A stretch of 42,949 nt of DNA. Source: Methylobacterium sp. WSM2598 (GTDB lineage: Bacteria > Pseudomonadota > Alphaproteobacteria > Rhizobiales > Beijerinckiaceae). Each line of letters begins with the position of its first letter. The stretch's first letter is position 1. The DNA lies in NCBI RefSeq assembly GCF_000379105.1, contig NZ_KB900612.1, positions 1 through 42,949 of the forward strand, given 5' to 3'. Below, in pieces: positions 33,241-42,100 of this stretch. The translations under genes were made by a program, and so were the position numbers. Below the pieces are notes generated by a model. The model worked only from the letters and a program-made list of their open reading frames with translations. It did not search any database and was not told the DNA's origin.

Positions 33241-34140
33241 ATGGCAAATACTGACTGGGGCGGCATCTTCCCGGTTCTCGTAACTCCATTTGGGCCAGAC
33301 GGGTCTATCAACGAGCTGCGATACAAGGAGCTGATCGACGAAGCGATCAGGAACGGTGCTCGCGGCATCGTTGCGGCCGGTAGCACGGGCGAATTCTATG
33401 CACTCACGATCAGTGAGCGCGCCCGCCTCTATAAGCTCACGGTCGATCATGTAGCGGGTCGAATTCCCGTCTTGGCCGGAGTTGCCGACCTCCGCGTTGA
33501 GGATGTGGTTGATGCCTGCCAGGCCGCAGTCGCAGCCGGTTGCGCCGGTGGGATGATCCTGCCGCCCATTTACGCCATGCCAAGCCCGCGTGAGATCGTC
33601 GCCTTCTTTGAGCACGTCTCTAAGAATAGCTCCTTGCCGTTGATGTTGTACAACAGCCCAAGGCGCGCTGGTATTGACATTAATCCAGCTCTGGTCGAGC
33701 AGCTCTCCAAGCTTCCCACGGTTGTTGCAATCAAGGACAGCTCCGGACTGATTAATCAGGTCACCGAGTTGGTGCAGCGCGTCGGCGGCAAACTTCGCGT
33801 GTTCGTGGGGTACGAAACCATGATCGTGCCGGCCCGTGCGGTAGGTGCTCACGGCGTCATCGCCATGGCACATCAGATTGCGGGGCCTCTCATTCGTGAT
33901 TACTGGGATCAAGCACTGAAAGGCAGTGAGGCCGTCGATGACATGGGCCGCGATGTCTTCGCATTCTACCGCTGCTTCCAATCAGGCGCCTATTACGCAG
34001 CAATCAAAGAGACTATGACACAGCTTGGACGTGACGCAGGTGGGCCTCGTCTGCCGCTGCTTCCCCTAGCCGACGACCAGAAAGCTGCGATTGCCAAGAT
34101 CATCGGAGAGGCCGGGCTGCGCCGCTGGGCGAAGACCTGA
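33241..34140 (+). CDS. DHDPS-family deaminase (pyrroline-4-hydroxy-2-carboxylate deaminase)
   Basis: A 299-residue TIM-barrel protein of the DHDPS/NAL family. GSTGEF (47-52) is the carboxylate-binding loop, Y137 in LMLYNSPRRAG and the Schiff-base lysine K165 in VVAIKDSSG are in place. Members of this fold located with hydroxyproline epimerase and D-amino acid dehydrogenase convert Delta1-pyrroline-4-hydroxy-2-carboxylate to alpha-ketoglutarate semialdehyde and ammonia. A strong GGAGGA ribosome site precedes ATG 33241. Keto-acid aldolase activity is the alternative. Confidence 0.8.
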   Translation: MANTDWGGIFPVLVTPFGPDGSINELRYKELIDEAIRNGARGIVAAGSTGEFYALTISERARLYKLTVDHVAGRIPVLAGVADLRVEDVVDACQAAVAAGCAGGMILPPIYAMPSPREIVAFFEHVSKNSSLPLMLYNSPRRAGIDINPALVEQLSKLPTVVAIKDSSGLINQVTELVQRVGGKLRVFVGYETMIVPARAVGAHGVIAMAHQIAGPLIRDYWDQALKGSEAVDDMGRDVFAFYRCFQSGAYYAAIKETMTQLGRDAGGPRLPLLPLADDQKAAIAKIIGEAGLRRWAKT

Positions 34141-34342
34141 AGCATCACGGCATCCGCCCTTGCCTCTCGCCGAAACGTCCGATCAAGCAAGGGGTGACGT
34201 CGCGAGCACGTAGGTGGTTGCGTGCGCACCGTGATCGTTGGCGCGCCGCGGGAGAGGACCTCGTAAATTTTTGGACCGGGCCATCCGGGCTCGTTTCGAT
34301 CAACATTCGCGTGCGAAAGCCGGAATTTTCTGAAGGACCGCT

Positions 34343-35776
34343 ATGTATACGAAATTAGCCCTATTTATTGATGGCGATTGGATTGAGGAAGCTAGCGGTG
34401 GCAGCGAAGTTGTTCTCAATCCTGCAACAGAGCAGCCGCTAGGCACACTGCCTCACGCTGGTCGGCCGGAGTTGGATCGAGCGCTCGCGGCGGCAGATCG
34501 CGCCTTCTTCGGCTGGAAGCGCACGTCGCCGTATGAGCGTGGACAGATCCTGCGGCGTGCCGCCAGCCTCATGCGTGAGCGACTCGTTCACATCGCGACC
34601 GTGCTGACGCTCGAGGAGGGCAAGACACTTGCGGAGGCCAAGGGAGAGATCACAGCTGCGGCAGAGTTCTTCGATTGGTTCGCCGAAGAGGGACGGCGGA
34701 GTTACGGGCGCATCATCCCTGCCCGACTCGCCGGCATGCTTCAAACCGTGACGCAGGAGCCAGTCGGCCCCGTCGCCTGTTTCACCCCGTGGAACTTCCC
34801 GGCCGTGACCCCGGCCCGGAAGATCGCGCCTGCTCTGGCAGCAGGGTGTACCTGCATCATCAAGCCGGCTGAGGAAACTCCGGGCACGACGCTAGAGATT
34901 GCGCGTGCGCTTAGCGATGCTGGCCTGCCGGCCGGCGTGCTCAACGTTGTGTTCGGCAACCCCGCAGAAGTCTCTGAATATCTTCTGAGATCTCCCGTGA
35001 TCCGCAAGATCTCGTTCACCGGATCGACCCCGGTTGGCCGCCATCTTGCGCGCATCGCGGGAGAGACGCTGACGCTCGCCACGATGGAACTCGGCGGACA
35101 TGCCCCAGTCATTGTTGCGAAGGACGCCGATATCCGCCGCGCCGCCGAGCTGTCGATGGCGATCAAGCTGCGTAACACGGGGCAGGTTTGCACGTCGCCG
35201 ACGCGCTTCTTCGTAGAACGCCCCGCTTACGAGGAATATCTGGAGCACGCGCGCGCTCTCGTCGAGAAGCAGGTGGTCGGCGACGGCCTGAGGCCCGAGA
35301 CAACGGTCGGACCTGTCGCGAACGCCCGCCGCGTCGCTGCCATGGACGACCTGATTTCGGATGCTCTCTCGCACCAGGCTCGGCTCATCGCCGGCGGAGA
35401 GCGTATCGACGGGGTCGGGCTCATGTACAAGCCTACTATCCTCGCGGACATTCCGGACCACGCGAAGGCGATGTCGCACGAACCATTCGGCCCGCTGGCC
35501 CTCGTGCAGCCAGTCGAAGACATCGGCCACGCGCTCGCGCGAGCGAATTCGCTGCCCTACGGCCTAGCCGGATACGCTTTCACGAGTTCCTCGGCAACGG
35601 CGAACCGCATCTCCGAAGAGCTAGCTGTCGGTGTCATCGGGATCAACCAGATGGTCGTTACAATCCCTGAGACGCCCTTCGGCGGTGTCGGAGATAGTGG
35701 CTGGGGACGTGAAGGTGGGATTGAGGGTCTTGAGGCCTACATGAGCAAAAAATACGTAGGTCACCTTCACGTCTGA
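34343..35776 (+). CDS. aldehyde dehydrogenase (alpha-ketoglutarate semialdehyde type)
   Basis: A 477-residue NAD(P)-dependent aldehyde dehydrogenase. The catalytic set is N151 (TPWNFPAVTP), K174 (CIIKPAE), the cofactor loop FTGST (225-229), E249 (TMELGGHAP) and the nucleophile C283 (GQVCTSP). It resembles succinate semialdehyde and ketoglutarate semialdehyde dehydrogenases. In this context it should oxidise alpha-ketoglutarate semialdehyde to alpha-ketoglutarate, the last step of the pathway. About 200 bases separate it from the deaminase stop; no terminator is seen. Confidence 0.85.
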   Translation: MYTKLALFIDGDWIEEASGGSEVVLNPATEQPLGTLPHAGRPELDRALAAADRAFFGWKRTSPYERGQILRRAASLMRERLVHIATVLTLEEGKTLAEAKGEITAAAEFFDWFAEEGRRSYGRIIPARLAGMLQTVTQEPVGPVACFTPWNFPAVTPARKIAPALAAGCTCIIKPAEETPGTTLEIARALSDAGLPAGVLNVVFGNPAEVSEYLLRSPVIRKISFTGSTPVGRHLARIAGETLTLATMELGGHAPVIVAKDADIRRAAELSMAIKLRNTGQVCTSPTRFFVERPAYEEYLEHARALVEKQVVGDGLRPETTVGPVANARRVAAMDDLISDALSHQARLIAGGERIDGVGLMYKPTILADIPDHAKAMSHEPFGPLALVQPVEDIGHALARANSLPYGLAGYAFTSSSATANRISEELAVGVIGINQMVVTIPETPFGGVGDSGWGREGGIEGLEAYMSKKYVGHLHV

Positions 35777-35907
35777 GCGCGCGACGCGGTTCTTTCTACG
35801 TCGGGAGAATCTTCCGTCGGCCCACAGAGCTAGCGCGAGTCCAATCTATCGAAGAGCAGAAGAGCTCCTCTCTTAGAATAAACTCGCCCTAATCTCGGGA
35901 GGTTCGA

Positions 35908-37143
35908 ATGGTACAGGCAAGATCCATCGCCGTTGTGGGAGGAGGGCTGATCGGCATCAGCTGCGCCCTCTCGCTCTCCAGGGAAGGCCATCGCGTAACT
36001 ATCTTTGAGGAAGACAAAGTCGGTCATGGTTGCTCCTGGGGCAACGGTGCCCAGTACAATGCCGGCACCTCGCTGCCGATGTCCTATCCCGGGGTGATGT
36101 GGCGTGCCCTGAGATGGCTTGCTGACAGCAATGGACCCGTATATCTCGCTGCTCGAGAGCTTCCTCGAAATATAGGATGGCTCCTGCGTTTCATTGAGAC
36201 GGGTCATTCTAAGAAATGGGAGAAAACATACACTGCTCTCAACGCGCTCAACGCACCATGCGCGGACCTATACAAGGAATTGCTGGGCGATGACGAATGG
36301 AGCAAAATATTCCGACCTAGTGGTGCTCTTCATGTCTACCGAGACTCCGCGCCCGGCCAACTCGACGGTGAAATCGAGCGGTTGCGGATGAGCCACGGAG
36401 CCGCCTTTGACAAAGTTTCCGCCGAAGACATCCGGAAACTAGAACCGAACCTTTCCAAGGACTACCAGCGCGGCGTCTACTTTCCGGGCAGCGGTTATGT
36501 TGATGCTCCTGTGACGCTAGTGGAGCGTTTAAATGCACGCGCCACATCGTTCGACACGAAGGTGCAGCAGGCGCGCGTCTTGTCCATTGAGCCAGGATCG
36601 GAGGCTGTGACGCTCCGCACAACGTTAGGTCCTCACCGCTGCGACTTGGTCGTCATTGCCGCCGGCATCGCCAGTCGTGATTTGGCGAGAAGCCTTGGCG
36701 TATCCTTGTCCATGGCGAGTGAGCGAGGCTACCATGTGGCGCTGTCGGATGTCGCTGGCGCGATCAACCGCCCTGTCACCGACACGGCTTCGGCCTTTGT
36801 CGCGACTCCGCTCTCAGAAGAGTTGCGAGTCGTCGGCATAGCGGAATTCGACAAGCCCGACGCGCCGTTCAGGAGTAGTCAGACGGACAAGCTTCTGGTG
36901 GCAGCCCGCCGCATGATACCGGACCTCCAAGTCAGTACGGTGCGACGTTGGATGGGAATCCGTCCATCTACTCCGGACAGCCTACCCATTATAGGACCGC
37001 ATCCGAAGCACCCCGCCATCCTGTTCGCGACAGGGCACGGTCACTTGGGGATCAGCGGGGCGCCTATGACGGCTGCCTTGATTTCCGACATCGTAGCAGG
37101 CCGGCGCCCTCGTATCCCCTCCGCGCCCTACGGTGTCAGGTAG
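35908..37143 (+). CDS. DadA-like FAD oxidoreductase (D-hydroxyproline dehydrogenase candidate)
   Basis: A 411-residue DAO-family flavoprotein. The FAD-binding motif VVGGGLIGISCALSLSREGHRVTIFEED covers residues 9-37; the middle has GALHVYRDS.. and the C-terminus ends with the usual RRWMGIRPSTPDSLPIIGPHPKHPAILFATGHGHLGISGAPMTAALISDI, matching DadA proteins. It should oxidise cis-4-hydroxy-D-proline to the pyrroline that the deaminase uses. GGGAGG precedes ATG 35908. Confidence 0.85.
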   Translation: MVQARSIAVVGGGLIGISCALSLSREGHRVTIFEEDKVGHGCSWGNGAQYNAGTSLPMSYPGVMWRALRWLADSNGPVYLAARELPRNIGWLLRFIETGHSKKWEKTYTALNALNAPCADLYKELLGDDEWSKIFRPSGALHVYRDSAPGQLDGEIERLRMSHGAAFDKVSAEDIRKLEPNLSKDYQRGVYFPGSGYVDAPVTLVERLNARATSFDTKVQQARVLSIEPGSEAVTLRTTLGPHRCDLVVIAAGIASRDLARSLGVSLSMASERGYHVALSDVAGAINRPVTDTASAFVATPLSEELRVVGIAEFDKPDAPFRSSQTDKLLVAARRMIPDLQVSTVRRWMGIRPSTPDSLPIIGPHPKHPAILFATGHGHLGISGAPMTAALISDIVAGRRPRIPSAPYGVR

Positions 37144-37474
37144 GTCTGGGGGTGCGTGCGGGGTAGCCGCCCAAATCTCCGGCGAAACGACTGAACAAGC
37201 GCTTCACTTCCAACGCTTTGACCTGGTACATGTACGGTACCGCCCCTTCTTGCATCAGGCCTGATCAATGACAATGTGGAGTCCGGTCACTGCGTTCCTC
37301 CTGTGGTCACCGATTGAAGCTGTGTATCCGAGACATCGTGGAGAGCGAGTGGCTCAGCCGCGCCACGGGTGCCACCTGCCCGAACCCATACGGACGAAGA
37401 GCTAATTCGTTGGTCACACGCGGTCGCTAGAGTCGGACCTACGGTCCATAGATCCGCGCAAGGAAAATTGCTTC
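37144..37474. promoter_or_regulatory. leader of the MocR gene with GGTAC repeats
   Basis: GGTAC occurs at 37225-37229 and 37236-37240, eleven bases apart, around the palindrome GTACATGTAC (37226-37235). MocR regulators often bind direct repeats near their own gene. No gene is supported here. Confidence 0.4.
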
Positions 37475-38866
37475 ATGGCCTTGGAGAAGACCAAGTTTTG
37501 CAGCTGGCTGCCCCGGGAGCTGTCGTTGGAAGGTCCGCGCTACCTTGCTCTAGTAAACGCGCTTGAGCAGGACGTCGTGGAGAACCGTCTAGTCGACGGC
37601 TCGCGCCTCCCGCCGCACCGTGAACTGGCTGCGCAGATTGGATTGTCAGTTGGTACTGTCAGTAAAGCATATCAAGAGGCGGAGCAACGGGGCATCGTCA
37701 GCAGCCATGTCGGACAGGGGACATTTGTGCGCAGGCGCGCACCGACCGTCCCGGTCGGCGCGGCCGCGCCGCAAGCCGTGAACATGGCCCTCAATGTGCC
37801 AGCTCATGGTCGCGAGGCGGATGTTCTCTCTGGGCTCCTGAGCGATGTCTACCGTCGCCAAGAACTAGCGCCACTACTCGATTATCATCCCCATTCAGGC
37901 ATCGGGCATCATCGCGAAGTCATTGCCCGCTCCATTTCGGATGATGCGTTCAGCGTTGATCCCGCGCTGCTGTATCTGTGCAACGGCGCTCAGCATGCCC
38001 TCGACATTGCCGTGCGGCTCGTGGCACAGCCAGGCGACAAGATACTCGTCGATCGGCTCACCTACTCGGGCTTCAAGGCGATCGCAGTCGCAAACTCACT
38101 CACGCTCGTGCCGGTTGATCTTGATGATGAAGGCACCGATCCTGACGCCTTGGAGGCAGCGTGCCGGCTTTCTGGTGCCCGCGTCTATTACTCTATGCCG
38201 ACTCTACAAAGTCCGACAGCGCGGACCATGAGTCTCCAGCGACGAAAGCGCATTGCCGAACTGGCTGAAAAACTTGACCTCCTCGTTATTGAGGACGATG
38301 TCTACAGTTTCTTCTATCCTGAAAGGCCGCTCCCGATCGCGGCACTCATTCCCGAAAGAAGTTTCTATGTAACGTCTTATTCCAAGTGTGTCGCGCCGGG
38401 TTTTCGGCTCGGAACACTCTCGGTTCCTCCGGCGTTCAAGGTTCGAGCTGAATTATTTGTCCACGCCTCCTCATGGTTCGCTGCACCCATACTGGGTGAT
38501 TTGGCGGTTCGTCTTCTCGAGAGCGGCAGGCTCGATGAGCTGATTCGTGAGCGGAGGCGGCAGGCAACCGAGCGGTATCGTCTCTTCGCGAAGTTCTTTC
38601 CGTACGCGGAGAAGCTGGACAATCCCCCTTTCTACGCCTGGCTGCCTTTGCCGCAGGAATGGTCCGCATCGCGTTTCACTTCGGCGGCACGTGGGCAGGG
38701 CATCCTCGTAACGCCTCCGACCGCCTCCACTGTCGATGACGACGATCCGGGCGCCGTTCGCGTCTGCCTAGGTGCGCCAGACGATCTAAGCGAGCTCTCC
38801 GATGCTCTCTCCATCCTTAGCGAAATCCTTGCTAGGCCACCTCTGAGCGTCTTCTCTGTCGCTTGA
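37475..38866 (+). CDS. MocR-type regulator (GntR HTH fused to aminotransferase-like domain)
   Basis: A 463-residue two-domain regulator. Residues 20-86 are a GntR winged helix (RYLALVNALEQDVVENRLVDGSRLPPHRELAAQIGLSVGTVSKAYQEAEQRGIVSSHVGQGTFV). The rest is fold-type I aminotransferase, with the PLP-binding lysine K304 in TSYSKCVAPGFRLG and D274 in LLVIEDDVYSF. Such proteins sense amino acid-derived ligands through PLP. It closes the island on the same strand as the catabolic genes, so it is the likely controller of hydroxyproline use. Confidence 0.88.
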   Translation: MALEKTKFCSWLPRELSLEGPRYLALVNALEQDVVENRLVDGSRLPPHRELAAQIGLSVGTVSKAYQEAEQRGIVSSHVGQGTFVRRRAPTVPVGAAAPQAVNMALNVPAHGREADVLSGLLSDVYRRQELAPLLDYHPHSGIGHHREVIARSISDDAFSVDPALLYLCNGAQHALDIAVRLVAQPGDKILVDRLTYSGFKAIAVANSLTLVPVDLDDEGTDPDALEAACRLSGARVYYSMPTLQSPTARTMSLQRRKRIAELAEKLDLLVIEDDVYSFFYPERPLPIAALIPERSFYVTSYSKCVAPGFRLGTLSVPPAFKVRAELFVHASSWFAAPILGDLAVRLLESGRLDELIRERRRQATERYRLFAKFFPYAEKLDNPPFYAWLPLPQEWSASRFTSAARGQGILVTPPTASTVDDDDPGAVRVCLGAPDDLSELSDALSILSEILARPPLSVFSVA

Positions 38867-38974
38867 ACTTGATAATATGCAGCAAAGAGGCGCCGAGGAT
38901 TGTTACTGTCGAGAGGTGCCGAAGGCGAGTGCAACCGCTCGGTCGTTGTGTCAATCGGCTGACTTGAAAAGTTG

Positions 38975-39001
38975 AGCGCGCGCTTAGTGGCGCGCGCTTT
39001 A
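38975..39001 (+). terminator. intrinsic terminator after the MocR gene
   Basis: AGCGCGCGC (38975-38983) and GCGCGCGCT (38990-38998) form a perfect 9-base stem with a 6-base loop, followed by a short TT run. Confidence 0.6.
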
Positions 39002-39125
39002 AAATGCAGAAGCGGTGAATGTCATGTTGCGCGTCACGGTTGTTTGAAATCTGAGCGCGTCAAAGGCCGTTGCACATCGACACTGGTACTTGTCGGGGCA
39101 CTCACGGTCCAAATGGGGAAGAGCT

Positions 39126-42100
39126 GTGACACGTGAGACCGCCCCCGTACTGCCGTCCTCTGACGCAAAGAATGCCTGCACCGGCCTCATCAAGATGGCC
39201 GCCGAAGCGGTCACGCGAGCAGGTGGGCGGGGAGGCTTCGTGCATGACCTGTTCGGACGGGTGCCCCCGGAGGATCTAACCTCTTATCCCGCCGCGGTGC
39301 TCGCCGACCTCGCCTGCGATGCTCGCGCTTTCCTGGCTGTGCCCCGGCGGCCGAGCGATCCGGCACGGCTGCGGCTGCGCGATGCCACGATCGAGCGCAA
39401 CGGCCAGCCGTGCGAGATCACCGTGATCGAGGTGATCAACGACAACCGTCCTTACCTGCTCGACTCGACGCTGGCCGCGCTGACTGAGCACGGCCTGACC
39501 CCTGACTTCGTGGCCCACCCGATCCTTGGCGTCGAGCGCGACGCGGGCGGCGCCCTCGTCCGGGTCGTCGGCGAGACCACGGCCGAGGCCCACGGCGGGC
39601 TCGCCCGCGAGAGCCTGATCCACATCCATCTCGACCGGATCGAGGGAGCGGCGCGGGAGCGGCTGGAGGCCGAGCTCGGCGAGGTTTACCGCGACGTGGC
39701 GCTGGTGAGTGACGACGCTGAGGCGATGCGCGTCCGCCTCGCCGCCCTATCCGCGGGCCTCGGGCAAGGGTCCTCGCCGCTCTCGGAGGTCGAGACGATG
39801 GAGGCGCGCGCCTTCCTCGACTGGCTCGCGGACGGCCATTTCACCCTGCTCGGCATGCAGGAACACGGCATTGCGGGCGAGACGTACTCGCTGGTGCCCG
39901 AGTCGAGCCTCGGCGTGCTGCGTGATCCCGGTGCGGCAGTGCTGCGGCCCGGTCCCGGCTGGATCGACTACACTCCGGAGATCCTCACCTTCCTGCAGGA
40001 GCCGCAGGCGCTCATCATCACCAAGGCCAGCGCTAAGGCGCGAGTGCACCGAGCGGGCTACCTCGACTACATCGGGATCAAGCTGTTCTCAGCGGACGGC
40101 AAGCTGTCTGGCGAGGTGCGGGTGGTGGGTCTGTTCACGGCCTCCGCTTACGCCAGTCCCGCCCACGAGGTGCCAATCCTGCGCCGCAAGGTGGTGGCAG
40201 CGACCGATCGCGCTGGCCTCGACCCGACGAGCCATGCAGGGCGCAGCCTGCTCGCGGTGCTGGAGACCTATCCGCGCGACGAGCTGTTTCAGATCGACCT
40301 CGACCGGCTGACCCACTTCACCCTGGCGATTGCAAGCCTTGCCGATCGGCCGCGCCTGCGGGTGCTGTCGCGACCGGATCGGTTTGGCCGCTTCGTCTCG
40401 CTGCTCGTCTACGTGCCAAAAGACCGCTACGACTCGACTGTGCGCGCCCGGATCGGTGCCCACCTCGCCGAGGCTTACGGTGGCCACCTCTCCGCGGCCT
40501 ACCCGGATTTCCCTGAGGGGCCGCTGGCGCGAACCCACTACATCATCGGCTTGTCCGAGCCGGGCGTGCCGGAGCGCGATCCCAGCGCGCTGGAGGCCGA
40601 GATCGCGGGGATCGTGCGCACCTGGGGCGACAGCCTGCGCGCGGCGCTGGCCACGCGCAGCGGCAGCGCCCGTGCTCGCATGTTGGCCGCGCGCTATGCC
40701 GGAGCATTCTCCGCCGCCTACCGTGACTATTACCTGCCGGAGGTAGCGGTCGCTGACGTCGCGATCCTCGAACGCCTGACGGCCGACCAGCCGCGGGCGG
40801 TCGACATCGGTCGCCGCGATACCGATCCCGCGAACCAGATCCGCCTCAAAGCCTTCTCGCGCGGCACCTCGATTGCCCTGTCCGACCGCGTGCCGGCCCT
40901 GGAAAACCTGGGCTTCCGGGTAATCAACGAACGCACCTACCTGGTGCGGCCCTCTGGCGTCGGTGAGGGTGACCGCGTCTGGCTATATGACATGCTCCTG
41001 GAGCGTGCCACTGGTGAGGATATAAGCCTCGCCGAGGCGGCGGTGCTCGAAGAGGCGATGCTGGCAGTCGCCGATGGGCTCGCCGAGTCCGATGGCTACA
41101 ACCGCCTTGTCCTTGAGGCCGCCCTGCCCTGGCGCGAGGCGGCGCTGCTGCGAGCGCTCGGGCGGTACTTGCGCCAGCTCCGCATCCGCTACGGGCAGGA
41201 CTACATCGCTGGCACGCTCGCGCGGCACCCGGTGATCGCCAAGGGGCTCGTCGCCCTGTTTCGCGCCCGGTTCGATCCGGCTGCTACAGGCGACCGGGTG
41301 GCAGCCGAAGCTGTGGTGCGGGCGGAGATCGAGACTGCATTGGCCGGTGTCACCAGCCTCGACGAGGATCGGATCCTGCGCCGCTTCGTGAACCTTATCG
41401 AAGCGGCCCTGCGTACGAACTTCTTCCAGGTGGCTGAGGAAGGAGGCCCGCGCGACACGATCAGTTTCAAGTTCGCCTGCGCGAAAGTCGTGGGAATGCC
41501 GCTGCCCCGGCCGCTGTTCGAGATCTTCGTCTACTCGCCGCGCGTCGAGGGCGTGCACCTGCGCTTCGGCTACGTCGCCCGCGGGGGCCTGCGCTGGTCG
41601 GATCGGCCGGAGGATTTCCGCACCGAGGTCCTCGGCCTCGTGAAGGCGCAGCAGGTCAAGAACGCGGTGATCGTCCCTGTGGGTGCCAAGGGCGGCTTCT
41701 ATCCCAAGCGCCTGCCTCCACCCTCCGATCGCGCTGCTTGGCTGGCGGAGGGCACCGAGAGCTACCGGATCTTCATCCGCACGCTGCTGTCGCTCACCGA
41801 TAACATCGTTGACGGCGCCATCGTGCCTCCAAAGGACACCGTGCGGCACGATCCCGCCGACGACGCTTACCTCGTGGTTGCGGCAGACAAGGGCACCGCG
41901 ACCTTCTCGGACGTGGCGAACGCCATCTCGCTGGAGCGCGGCCACTGGCTCGGCGACGCCTTCGCGTCGGGCGGGAGCCAGGGCTACGACCACAAGGGCA
42001 TGGGCATCACCGCGCGGGGCGCCTGGGAGGCGGTCAAGCGCCACTTCCGCGAGATGGACGTGGACACCCAATCCGATCCCTTCACCGTGGTCGGGATCGG

